Positions 6,995 to 14,761 of a stretch of 23,054 nucleotides of DNA are shown here, piece by piece. The translations under genes and the position numbers were made by a program. A model generated the notes under the pieces. The model searched no databases and had not been told where the DNA came from. It was given only the letters and a program-made list of their open reading frames with translations. The DNA lies in NCBI GenBank assembly GCA_030589175.1, contig JAUUWJ010000001.1, positions 1 through 23,054 on the forward strand. Reading direction: 5' to 3'. Numbering within the stretch: the first letter of the stretch is position 1; the number at the start of each line of letters is the position of its first letter. The stretch comes from Actinomycetes bacterium. GTDB lineage: Bacteria; Actinomycetota; Aquicultoria; SURF-47; JAUUWJ01.

Positions 6995-8482
6995 ATGGTA
7001 CCGAAAAATATTATGAGACTAACAGATGAAAAACTACTGTCAAAAATAGCTGATGGGAACAGCTCTTACTACGAATTGCTCTTTGAAAAATACAAAAGCA
7101 AAATATATAACTTTGCTTACAATATCGTGAAAAATAAGGAAGATGCTAAAGACGCCGTTCAAGATGCATTTATCAAAGTCTATGAAGCTCTGCCAAAACT
7201 AAGCGGCAATATTAATTTTAGCGCCTATCTTTATAAGACAACCAGAAATGTTTCTATCGACCTTCTAAGGCAAAAGAAGAGATTCACATCTGCCGAACCC
7301 CTAAATTACAAAGAGGATTTGGATCTAAACGTAAGTCCCCAGAAAAGTTCTCTATTACAAGAACAACAAGAACAGGTGAGAGCTGCAGCCACAGATTTGC
7401 CCGAAGACTATAGAACCGTGCTTGGCCTTCGAGAAGTAGACGAACATAATTACGAACAAATATCAGCAATTATGCAAATACCACAAAATTCAGTAGGAGT
7501 ACTACTCTTAAGAGCCCGGCTGAAATTCAAAGAGGTGTTTAGAATGAAACAGGTAGATGTAGAAAAACTATCAAAACAATGCAAAGATATGATGCCTTTG
7601 CTCTCCGGTTACGTGGACAATGAACTAACCGACACTCAAAGAGAGAAAGTCGAAGGCCACCTTAAAGATTGCCCTCTTTGCCGGTTGGCTCTTGAAGAAA
7701 TGACTGAGGCTTCTAAAAGCTATCGGGCAATTATTCCACTTATCGTTCCCGTAGCCATTAAGGCGGGAGTCTTTGATAAAATCGGTATCTTGGCGAAAGC
7801 TCCTAACTTAAAAGACCTTGGCAGTCAAAATTATGAGCAAGAACTTTCTGAAAGTCCGACTAAAGTACATTCTCTAAAAAGCTCAAAGGGATCAGCTAAC
7901 AAAGCAACTCAAAAAAGCAATCTTTCGGAGCAGCAGACCCGTAAAATTGACGCCAAATCATCGGGCAAAGCATTATCAACAAAATCCGGGACAAAGGAAT
8001 CGGATGCAATAACAGATAGCTTAAAAATAAAAAAATCAATGTTTAAGAGAATTCGGGCTCTATCAGCTCCAAAGAAATTACTACTGGTTGGTGCGCTGCT
8101 CCTCTTGTTGATAGGAGGAACTTTGATTGGTGTATATGGTAGCAAGGAAATCAACAAAGAAGGTGCTCCGGAAGAAGCAAAAATCGAAAAACCAAAGTCA
8201 TCGTCTGAAGAACCGAATAAAGCTACTCCAAAGGAAAGTACAACTCCTAAAAATCAAAACAATAAAAAGAGCGAACCAGCTCAAGAAGAAAATTCAGAAG
8301 AGCAAGCGCCAGCGGAAGAAGAAGAACAAAACGAAGATGAACAAACAAATAAGCCAAATGAGCAGCCTCCGCCGGAAGAGCAGAATCCGGATGATAATCA
8401 GACTAAAGACCCTAATGAACAGCCAAATGATAATGAAGATCAGGGGCAGAAACCGGAGCAATTACCGGATGAGAATCAATGA
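6995..8482 (+). CDS. ECF sigma factor fused to zinc-finger anti-sigma domain, membrane span and acidic outer tail
   Basis: One 495-residue frame holds parts that are usually two proteins. Sigma region 2 is near 15-85 (KEDAKDAVQDAFIKVYEAL, then LYKTTRNVSIDLLRQ), and region 4 near 125-180 (LPEDYRTVLGLREVDEHNYE, helix-turn-helix, LLRARLKF). From Met184 a zinc anti-sigma module begins, with LLSGYVDNEL and HLKDCPLC (His-x3-Cys-x2-Cys) near 219-228. A Ser/Lys-rich linker leads to one membrane span near 361-383, then about 110 residues rich in Pro, Glu, Asn and Gln outside the cell, with an imperfect repeat around DPNEQP/KPNEQP. Expected role: RNA polymerase recruitment controlled by an envelope signal. 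I prefer the ATG at 6995 because GAGGG lies 7-8 bases upstream; an earlier in-frame ATG at 6980 lacks a site. Met184 has its own strong ribosome binding site, so a separate anti-sigma may also be made. Confidence 0.85.
   Translation: MVPKNIMRLTDEKLLSKIADGNSSYYELLFEKYKSKIYNFAYNIVKNKEDAKDAVQDAFIKVYEALPKLSGNINFSAYLYKTTRNVSIDLLRQKKRFTSAEPLNYKEDLDLNVSPQKSSLLQEQQEQVRAAATDLPEDYRTVLGLREVDEHNYEQISAIMQIPQNSVGVLLLRARLKFKEVFRMKQVDVEKLSKQCKDMMPLLSGYVDNELTDTQREKVEGHLKDCPLCRLALEEMTEASKSYRAIIPLIVPVAIKAGVFDKIGILAKAPNLKDLGSQNYEQELSESPTKVHSLKSSKGSANKATQKSNLSEQQTRKIDAKSSGKALSTKSGTKESDAITDSLKIKKSMFKRIRALSAPKKLLLVGALLLLLIGGTLIGVYGSKEINKEGAPEEAKIEKPKSSSEEPNKATPKESTTPKNQNNKKSEPAQEENSEEQAPAEEEEQNEDEQTNKPNEQPPPEEQNPDDNQTKDPNEQPNDNEDQGQKPEQLPDENQ
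7529..7546 (+). promoter_or_regulatory. Internal ribosome binding site and in-frame ATG at the sigma/anti-sigma junction
   Basis: GAGGTG (7532-7537), matching the anti-Shine-Dalgarno over six bases, sits six bases before an in-frame ATG at 7544, exactly where the anti-sigma domain starts. The context ATGA is also typical of overlapping sigma/anti-sigma pairs, but here the TGA is out of frame with the sigma part. Confidence 0.55.
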
Positions 8483-8502
8483 TCAATGTGCAATGTACAA
8501 TT

Positions 8503-8580
8503 AAGTTCGTAAATCGTGATTCGTATTTCGTGGTTCGTGCTTTCACGAATGCCGAACTACGTATCCCGAACTACGACTTT
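8503..8580. terminator. Intergenic hairpin region between convergent genes
   Basis: This gap separates the sigma fusion gene from the convergent SpoIID gene. TTCGTG (8534-8539) and CACGAA (8544-8549) form a 6-bp stem with a CTTT loop inside a longer stretch of degenerate TTCGT(G) words on the left and CGAACTACG words on the right. The T-rich tail at 8578-8583 is modest. A bidirectional terminator is the likeliest role, though it also belongs to the window's degenerate-word spacers. Confidence 0.4.
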
Positions 8581-8597
8581 TCTTATCAGTTTGATAA

Positions 8598-9953
8598 TTA
8601 TCTCACCGTTCCACGAGCACCGGCAACATTTCGTTGATAAGCACCGGCTTGGCTTTTGGCATAGACGTAAAATCTATACTTTCCTGGCGATTTGGTGAGG
8701 AATAGATACGTCCGCCACTTATTTACTTTGGTCCATTTGTAATTAATCATTTTTACCGTTTTGTAGACATAAGGTTTTGATCTTCTATAACGCTTGAAGT
8801 ACCACCTGGCCGCCCTCAAAAACCGCCTTCTTAGAACCCGATTTCTCGTACTACTATATTTGCGTTTATATAGACGGTATATATTGTAATAACGTGTTCT
8901 TCTTCTGGCTCTTATCCTGGAATAGACCCGCTTTTTTAACTTTAGTTTCACATAGGCTTTACCGGTACTGTCTTTTACATACCAAGTTAACTTAACCCTG
9001 GCGACTTTTCTTCTGCCTTTCCTGCGCGATCTAAATCTTTTTGCGTATGTCCGCGGTCTTGGTCTGCTGTCCGGCGGACGTTGCCCAAGTGACGGCCAAG
9101 GCCTTAAAAAGAAATAATTTGACTTGAGTCCAGCCTTGCTCTTAAAATTCCAACCCTTATCTGTCACCTGGCGCTTCGAACCAATAATCCTTACTGTCTT
9201 TACTCTGCTTCTGGCACGGTTGGCAGAAGTACGAGCATCTATTGCTAATCTTCGAAAACTGCCTATTGAAGGATATGCTTTTTGAATCGTCGTGCTACTA
9301 ACTGTTTTTTTCCACTTATAAGTGCTTGAAAACACCGAATCCCAACGGCTATTTCTGTTTATTAGATAAGGCCTATCCGAGCCGCCCCATACTTCACTCA
9401 TTTTTGCCGTGTATCCACCTGCTGAAGAAGAATAAGCAGCTATAATAGCTCTGCCGTTATAAGTCAAAACTTGATTAGTCGTATTCTGTACGGCTCTAAC
9501 AATATTTGGTCTGGTTGCGGGATTAATAGTATGAACCCAATATTGGCCACCGGTCATTTTCCCATATCTTTCTAGTTTGTACCAAAGATAAGTGCGAGCG
9601 GCTACCATCGTAGAGCGAAGACCTTCTCTCGGCCAAGTATTCGGCTCCTCCGCTAATCTATATAGATAATCTCTCACCTTTAAAGTTACCCAGACCTTGT
9701 GTTTGGAGCAATAAGCTTTGATTACTCGATCATCTTTGCGGGTGCTCCAAGCAGTATTGGTATAGTAATGATTTAGAATCCGGCGGTAGTTATAGCCGGT
9801 TCTAGCCATACCGTATACACCGGCCATGCTCACACCGACACCATGCCCATGTCCCCGGCCATAAATAAGTACACCGGCGTAAGACGAAGTGACAAAAGAC
9901 ATTGCTACTATTATCGTTACTGCTAAGACTACTAGTGTTTTCTTCACAAACAT
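8598..9953 (-). CDS. Secreted SpoIID/LytB-domain protein with Arg/Tyr-rich C-terminal region
   Basis: SpoIID-family proteins act on peptidoglycan glycan strands, in SpoIID itself as a lytic transglycosylase. The 451-residue product starts with a signal peptide (1-26, cleavage after SSYA). The GHGHGVGVSMAGVYGMA motif is at 34-50 with ILNHYY at 59-64, upstream of the catalytic-type WPREGLRSTMVAARTY (107-122, Glu110) and the AYSSSAGGYTAKMSEVW block (173-189). In Bacillus SpoIID the GHG motif comes last; I associate the N-terminal order with actinobacterial members. The usual MSQ reads VSMA here. Residues 290-451 are extremely basic (many Arg, Lys, Tyr) around what looks like an Ig-like domain (VKLTWYVKDSTGKAYVKL near 303-320 and PGKYRFYVYAKSQAG near the end). 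This could bind wall polymers. AAAGGTG lies 8 bases before the ATG. It converges on the sigma fusion gene. Confidence 0.85.
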   Translation of the reverse strand: MFVKKTLVVLAVTIIVAMSFVTSSYAGVLIYGRGHGHGVGVSMAGVYGMARTGYNYRRILNHYYTNTAWSTRKDDRVIKAYCSKHKVWVTLKVRDYLYRLAEEPNTWPREGLRSTMVAARTYLWYKLERYGKMTGGQYWVHTINPATRPNIVRAVQNTTNQVLTYNGRAIIAAYSSSAGGYTAKMSEVWGGSDRPYLINRNSRWDSVFSSTYKWKKTVSSTTIQKAYPSIGSFRRLAIDARTSANRARSRVKTVRIIGSKRQVTDKGWNFKSKAGLKSNYFFLRPWPSLGQRPPDSRPRPRTYAKRFRSRRKGRRKVARVKLTWYVKDSTGKAYVKLKLKKRVYSRIRARRRTRYYNIYRLYKRKYSSTRNRVLRRRFLRAARWYFKRYRRSKPYVYKTVKMINYKWTKVNKWRTYLFLTKSPGKYRFYVYAKSQAGAYQRNVAGARGTVR

Positions 9954-10022
9954 TATTCTAACACCTTTGTTCTGCTATGCAAGTGTCTATACTTATATAT
10001 CGGCAGAAAATAGGTCAAAATA

Positions 10023-10047
10023 AAAGCTCCGCAATTTACGGGGCTTT
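10023..10047 (-). terminator. Terminator-like hairpin after the UPF0182 gene
   Basis: AAAGCTCCG (10023-10031) and CGGGGCTTT (10039-10047) pair over 9 positions around a 7-base loop. Read on the minus strand it has one A-C mismatch and is followed by TTTTATTTT, matching a rho-independent terminator for the gene ending at 10091. On the plus strand the mismatch becomes a G-U pair, but no gene there needs it. Confidence 0.6.
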
Positions 10048-10090
10048 ATCAAGCCTTTAAATCAAGCTACTTTCTTATTTTTTCCAGACA

Positions 10091-12790
10091 CTATTGTTTC
10101 AACTTCTCAAGAATGTTGCCGAGATCTTGAATGTATTTTCCGTAGGAAGACCAGTCGCCTTCTTTCTGAGCTGTCGTTGCCTTTTTATAGAGATCGTTGG
10201 CTTCTTTAATCAAATCTTCTCTGCTTTTCTTTTCAACCGTTTCTTTCTTTTCCGTCGTATCTTCTTTTTCGTCTCCAGTCACGACTTTGCCGCTAAACAA
10301 TGATTCAAGAGCTTCGTCAAAAGTATTTCCCATTGCGACCTTATTGCCAAATACTGTGATCACTCTTTTAAGTTCGGGTATTTGACTTTGCTCTGACTGT
10401 AAGTAAATCGGTTCAACGAAGAGTAGAGAGTTCTTTATGGGAATCACAAGCAAGTTGCCGCGAATCACTTGCGAGCCACGCTGACTCCACAAAGAAAACC
10501 GCTCACTAATATCAGGTTGCTGATCAATTCTAGCCTCAATTTGAGATGGGCCATAAACCAGCTCTTTCTTGCTAAATTGATATAAGAGTACTTCGCCGTA
10601 TTTATCCGGCTCTGAATTAACGCTCATCCAGGAAATCATATTGTTCTTGCCTGAGGGCGTAAACGGCCTAATCAATTGAAAATCATTTTTCCATTGAGGA
10701 AGCTGCAATATTACATAATAAGGTTCAACCGGTGTTTCTTCCGACTCAAATAATTCTTTTGGAATATTCCACTCGTCTTCTTTGTTGTAGAAGACTTGAG
10801 GGTCAGTCATATGATAAATGGAATAAACTTCTGATTGAAGACTGAACAAATCTTCCGGATAACGCAAATGAGCCTTTAATCCCTCAGGCATATCGGCTAA
10901 ATCCTTGAACATCTTAGGAAATATTCTTGAATAAGTCTTTATAATCGGATCGTCTCCGATAGTATAGAAATCAACTTTTCCGCTATAGGCATCGACAATA
11001 ACTTTTACCGAATTTCTGATGTAGTTATATTGTTTATTAAAATTCTGCGAATAAGGATAATTTTCTGTAGAAGTATATCCGTCAACTATCCAATAAAGAC
11101 GGCCTTTATCAATAACTACATAGGGATCGTCATCAAAACTAATAAAAGGAGCAATTGTTTGCACCCTATCAAGAATATTGCGCCTTAGCATTATTCGGCT
11201 CTTAGAATTTATCGCTCCGCTGATAAGTATGTTTATATCTTGTTTGTTAATAGCTAAAACCATTTTCTTGAGTGTGGAATTAAGACGAAACCCGCCGCTA
11301 CCCTTATAGTGACTGGTTATATTCTTATCACCTTCGGGATAATCAAACTCAGAATTTTCCGTATTGACTATAGCGTAGTCAGAGTCTTTCATAACTTCTC
11401 CGTAATATATGCGCGGTTGCTTAATATTTAGCTCTTTAGCTTTTGATACGGGCGGTAAATCCTTTATCATAAAATCCGGCAGGCCTTCGTTATTAACTTC
11501 GTTTACCGCATTCATCGCTACACCATAGCCGTGAGTGTATATAGTATACTTGTTAACCCAGGTCTGAGCCTTATCCTGCAAATCATCGGGTGAGAGTTCT
11601 CTTGCCGCTAACATCACTTGTCTCTTTTTGCCATCAATAACATAACGGTCAATATCAACATCCATGAATTTATAAACGGGCCTGATTTCTTGGACTTGTC
11701 TGTAAGTAGTAAGAAGCGGGCGCCAATCCCAGAGCCTTATATTATCAATGGTCGCTTCACTTGCTTTGACATCTGAAATAGATAATTTGTTATCCAGCTT
11801 AAAATCTACCTTTTTTACTTTGTCCAAGGCGTAAGCTTTCTGAGTTGCTTCAATTGTCCGCTTAATATATGGCGTCTCTACCTTAAGCTCATTTGGTTTT
11901 ACCCGGTAGTTTTGAACAAAAGCCGGATAGATTGAGCCAGCAATAAAGGAGGTAACAACAAGACTTCCTACACCGACTGCCGGATAAACCCAGCCTTTAA
12001 AACTAATGTTAATAAGAATAATGACAGCTGAAATTACAGCTACTACCAAAAGAATCCAAAGCACCGGCAGATTGGCATGCACATCGGTATAGCCCGCTCC
12101 GGAAATTAATCCTTTCACAGAATAAAGCAGATCATACATTTGCAACCGGTAGTTAAAAGCAATACTTACTAATAATAAAGCACCAAGAACAGATAAATGA
12201 GCTTTTACATGCCCCAAGAGCCTTACGCCGGTCGGCCTAATCTCAATTGAACCGTCAAATAAATATACTACTAAAGTAGCTATGGCGGCTGTAATCAGTA
12301 ATCCAACAACCCAGCTAAAAAGAAAATGATAAAAAGGGAGTTTATAAACATAAAAACCAATATCAAGGTTGAATACGGCATCTTTCGTGCCGAAAGGCAC
12401 GCTATTTAAGAATTTTAAGACTATATCATACTGACCGCTAGCCGCTAGCCCGGCCATTATTGAAAGAACTAAACTTATGCCCAATATTACCCAAGTAGCC
12501 GCCTTGCGGAAAAACTGGCGGATTTGCTCTAAGACCGGTTGCTCGGAAACATGCCAGTACTTTGGCGAAAATCTTCTCGTAATAAGTAGATTAATATAGA
12601 TAAAAAGAAAAAAGACTATTGCCGATATTACACCTATTCCGACACTGGTATATATAATTTTGAGAAATACGCTGGTATAGCCAACTTCATTAAACCAGAG
12701 CCAATCGACATAATAAGGTAGAAGCGCAAATCCAAGTCCTATTGCGGCTAAAACTAAAAATATGACAACAGCTAGAAATCTATTTTTCAT
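10091..12790 (-). CDS. UPF0182 (COG1615) family integral membrane protein
   Basis: A large membrane protein of a family without established function, common in Actinobacteria and Cyanobacteria. The 899 residues match the usual 900-1000. The first 290 residues carry about seven hydrophobic spans, starting with FLAVVIFLVLAAIGLGFALL. The family hallmark YVDWLWFNEVGYTSVF is at 27-42. A long extracytoplasmic domain follows, with conserved-looking blocks such as NIRLWDWRPLLTTY, YTIYTHGYGVAMNAVN and YWIVDGYTSTENYPYSQ. The C terminus, from about 840, is a Lys/Glu-rich linker and a short helical tail (LYKKATTAQKEGDWSSYGKY), as seen in other members. No clear ribosome binding site precedes the ATG. The 317-base upstream gap contains the structured element at 12967-13081. 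Family assignment is confident; role unknown. Confidence 0.93.
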   Translation of the reverse strand: MKNRFLAVVIFLVLAAIGLGFALLPYYVDWLWFNEVGYTSVFLKIIYTSVGIGVISAIVFFLFIYINLLITRRFSPKYWHVSEQPVLEQIRQFFRKAATWVILGISLVLSIMAGLAASGQYDIVLKFLNSVPFGTKDAVFNLDIGFYVYKLPFYHFLFSWVVGLLITAAIATLVVYLFDGSIEIRPTGVRLLGHVKAHLSVLGALLLVSIAFNYRLQMYDLLYSVKGLISGAGYTDVHANLPVLWILLVVAVISAVIILINISFKGWVYPAVGVGSLVVTSFIAGSIYPAFVQNYRVKPNELKVETPYIKRTIEATQKAYALDKVKKVDFKLDNKLSISDVKASEATIDNIRLWDWRPLLTTYRQVQEIRPVYKFMDVDIDRYVIDGKKRQVMLAARELSPDDLQDKAQTWVNKYTIYTHGYGVAMNAVNEVNNEGLPDFMIKDLPPVSKAKELNIKQPRIYYGEVMKDSDYAIVNTENSEFDYPEGDKNITSHYKGSGGFRLNSTLKKMVLAINKQDINILISGAINSKSRIMLRRNILDRVQTIAPFISFDDDPYVVIDKGRLYWIVDGYTSTENYPYSQNFNKQYNYIRNSVKVIVDAYSGKVDFYTIGDDPIIKTYSRIFPKMFKDLADMPEGLKAHLRYPEDLFSLQSEVYSIYHMTDPQVFYNKEDEWNIPKELFESEETPVEPYYVILQLPQWKNDFQLIRPFTPSGKNNMISWMSVNSEPDKYGEVLLYQFSKKELVYGPSQIEARIDQQPDISERFSLWSQRGSQVIRGNLLVIPIKNSLLFVEPIYLQSEQSQIPELKRVITVFGNKVAMGNTFDEALESLFSGKVVTGDEKEDTTEKKETVEKKSREDLIKEANDLYKKATTAQKEGDWSSYGKYIQDLGNILEKLKQ

Positions 12791-12966
12791 CGTCTACATT
12801 AAACCATTTATGAACGCGCTTTTGAAGCAGTGGGCAAAGGTTTGTATTACCTAACACATTTGCTGTTCTGAAAGACACAGCCTACTAGAACCGCACTCTT
12901 ATAACAGCCATCATAATTGACCAACCAGACAAATAGACATAGGAAGAAATAATCGCTTCTTACTGT

Positions 12967-13081
12967 GAAGCTCCCCCGACAGAGTCGGGGCTTCTTTCTG
13001 TTACGGAGCAGAACCCCGCACCGAAGGCCATGGAGAACCATTCATCCACCAACTAAAGTTGGTGGCCTTCTGGTGCGCGGG
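12967..13081 (-). ncRNA. Structured element, copy 1 (candidate structured or guide-like RNA; strand inferred)
   Basis: Three adjacent folded parts. Outer stem P1: CCC (13014-13016), CGCACC (13017-13022) and GAAGGCC (13023-13029) pair with GGCCTTC (13064-13070), GGTGCG (13072-13077) and GGG (13079-13081), leaving T13071 and C13078 bulged. Inside are ATGG-AGAA-CCAT (13030-13041) and ACCAACT-AA-AGTTGGT (13048-13063). To the left, TTCTG/CAGAA (12996-13000, 13009-13013) forms a second hairpin, and CCCCGAC/GTCGGGG (12974-12980, 12984-12990) with flanking GAAG/CTTC a third. On the minus strand the end reads GGGGGAGCTTCAC, reminiscent of right ends of IS200/IS605 tnpB elements. Strand and identity are inferred. 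No tnpA, tnpB or iscB lies nearby. The 12791-12966 remainder of the gap shows nothing else I can support. Confidence 0.6.
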
Positions 13082-13107
13082 TAAAACAGTGCTTTTTTCT
13101 TTGCCAA

Positions 13108-14319
13108 TCATTCCCCAGCTTGAGAGGGAACTTCTTTTGCCCTGAAAATTGCAAAGCGGGTGGCAATAGGTCCAATAATCTCAAACACGAAAACCGTTGC
13201 CGCTATAACATTAATCGCTGTTAATCCTATCTTTACACCGGCAGGCCCCAGTGCGGAAAAAGTTCTTGATGCTTCAATAGCTAAGCCGATAGCTACGCCG
13301 GCTTGCGACAGTAAACCAAAACCAATATATTTTCGCACTGTCTCTGGCGCCTTAGAAAATACTGCGCCAAAATAAGCGCCCGAAGTCTTACCTAAAACTC
13401 TCATTATGATATAAGCAAGACCAATAAAGCCTAATTTAGGCAACTCTGAAATTTGCAGTCTGGCGCCGGCTAGCAAAAAGAATAGAAGAAATATTGGCGG
13501 TGTTATTGAGGCAATTGTCCTGAAACTGCGTTTATTTTTCTCAGATATATTTATGAGAACAACGCCTAATGTTAAGTTAGATAAAATCAAAGAAAGCCCT
13601 AAATTTAGGGCTATACCGCTTGCTACTAAAATAGCCGATATCGTTAATATCAGTACCTCGTTTTCTTTTTTTATCAGTTTGAGAGAATAATGCATAAGAA
13701 AACCAAATACTAGCCCGATTAGAATTGCGCCAAATATTTCGTACAGTGAGCCGGCGATGGCTGCTCCAAAAGATACGTCATTTTGAGCGCCGCCCAAAAT
13801 AATTACCTTGACCAGGCCGGCAGCAAATCCATAAAGAATTAAAGCAATCGCATCATCAAGACCGACAACGGCAAAAAGAGTACTTGTAAGAGGCCCCTTG
13901 GATTTATATTCCCAAAGAACCCCCACCGTTGTTGCCGGAGCGGTTGCAGATGCCAGAGCACCGAATACCAGAGCTAAAGGAAGATTAGAAGTTATCAAAG
14001 TCACAACGGCAAAGACTAAAATAAAAGCACCGGTCGACTCCAATATTGCGATAGTTATTATAGAACGCCCCAAAGTTCTGAGGCCTCGCCAGGAAAGCTC
14101 ACCGCCAATTGTAAACCCGATTAAGGCCAGGGCAAAACTACTAATAATTTCGAGATCGCCTATTCTGTTTAATTTGATTACATTAAAGAATGAGCTTCCT
14201 AATAAGACACCGATTAAAATATAGCCAACTACTTGAGGGGTTTTTATTCGTTCTACAAATTTTGCGCCTGCTAATCCTAGAAAAACTACTATACCTATTA
14301 GGAGGAAGAGATTATTCAT
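13108..14319 (-). CDS. CPA2-type monovalent cation/proton antiporter
   Basis: Membrane exchanger of the KefB/NapA-like family, moving Na+ or K+ against H+. About 12 hydrophobic spans fill the 403 residues. Recognisable blocks are KTPQVVGYILIGVLLG near the start (TM2), and ASATAPATTVGVLWEYKSKG followed by FAVVGLDDAIALILYG, where the paired Asp lies in the ion-binding span of electrogenic members. There is no C-terminal RCK/TrkA domain, so cytoplasmic control would have to come from elsewhere. The neighbouring CBS protein is an obvious candidate. I choose the ATG at 14319; an in-frame TTG at 14328 adds three residues. Either way the start overlaps the CBS stop by several bases, so translation is probably coupled. 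The transported ion cannot be told by eye. Confidence 0.88.
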   Translation of the reverse strand: MNNLFLLIGIVVFLGLAGAKFVERIKTPQVVGYILIGVLLGSSFFNVIKLNRIGDLEIISSFALALIGFTIGGELSWRGLRTLGRSIITIAILESTGAFILVFAVVTLITSNLPLALVFGALASATAPATTVGVLWEYKSKGPLTSTLFAVVGLDDAIALILYGFAAGLVKVIILGGAQNDVSFGAAIAGSLYEIFGAILIGLVFGFLMHYSLKLIKKENEVLILTISAILVASGIALNLGLSLILSNLTLGVVLINISEKNKRSFRTIASITPPIFLLFFLLAGARLQISELPKLGFIGLAYIIMRVLGKTSGAYFGAVFSKAPETVRKYIGFGLLSQAGVAIGLAIEASRTFSALGPAGVKIGLTAINVIAATVFVFEIIGPIATRFAIFRAKEVPSQAGE

Positions 14320-14761
14320 TTTTTTCAAACAGGGCTTTTAATAAATCAGAGCGGGTCACTACTCCTGCGAGAATTTTAGTTTTAGGCCGAACAACCGGCA
14401 AAATCTTAATCTTCTCAGTTAGCATAATTTCAGCCACTTCTTCATCGGTTTTTTCCTCATCCGTTACTATAGGGTCACTTGTCATGGCATCATCAACCTT
14501 TTTTTCACCTATTTCACCGAGCTGTTGCAGAATACGAGAAAAATCGTGCACAAAGATTGAGTCATGGACTAGGCCGGCCGAAGAAGGAAAGGCAATTTGA
14601 ATAATGTCTTTTTCTGAAACAAATCCGACAACTTTTAACTCTTTATCTACGACGGGAACGCCTGTAAGGCTAGCTTTTGAGAGCAAAGAAACCGCTTTTT
14701 TCAAAGTGGACTCAGGACTTAAAGAGGTAAGGTCCCTGGTCATGAAATCCTTTACTTTCAA
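14312..14761 (-). CDS. CBS-domain-pair protein
   Basis: A stand-alone Bateman module of 149 residues that typically binds adenine nucleotides and regulates a partner. Two CBS repeats are clear: the first starts KVKDFMTRDLTSLSPESTLK and contains TGVPVVD and GFVSEKDII; the second starts KKVDDAMTSDPIVTDEEKT and contains ILPVV and GVVTRSDLL. I place the start at the TTG at 14761. AGGAGGTC lies directly before it, it gives the usual MKVKDFMT opening, and its TTGA overlaps the PfkB stop (14758-14760). A longer form from 14794 lacks a site. Its 3' end overlaps the antiporter start. The tight packing suggests it senses energy or nucleotide state for the antiporter or kinase, which is inference. Confidence 0.88.
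   Translation of the reverse strand: MKVKDFMTRDLTSLSPESTLKKAVSLLSKASLTGVPVVDKELKVVGFVSEKDIIQIAFPSSAGLVHDSIFVHDFSRILQQLGEIGEKKVDDAMTSDPIVTDEEKTDEEVAEIMLTEKIKILPVVRPKTKILAGVVTRSDLLKALFEKNE

Noticed and set aside
8460..8482. C-terminal LPDEN as a sortase sorting signal on the sigma fusion tail
   Set aside because: No LPxTG-type residue after the motif, no following hydrophobic span or basic tail, and the protein already ends there.
8127..8504. 125-codon Lys/Arg-rich plus-strand frame
   Set aside because: It is the shifted reading of the Glu/Asn/Lys-rich low-complexity tail of the sigma fusion gene.
12967..12994. GC-rich hairpin as a simple rho-independent terminator on the plus strand
   Set aside because: No plus-strand gene ends here, the following T-run is short, and the hairpin is continuous with the rest of the two-copy structured element.
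12847..13041. 64-codon minus-strand frame with Cys-rich, partly hydrophobic product
   Set aside because: It runs through the hairpins of the structured element, has no ribosome binding site, and its composition follows the stems.
12791..13107. Known riboswitch (c-di-GMP, cobalamin, TPP) at the structured element
   Set aside because: None of the hallmark conserved loops or boxes of these classes is present on either strand; the downstream genes also differ between the copies.
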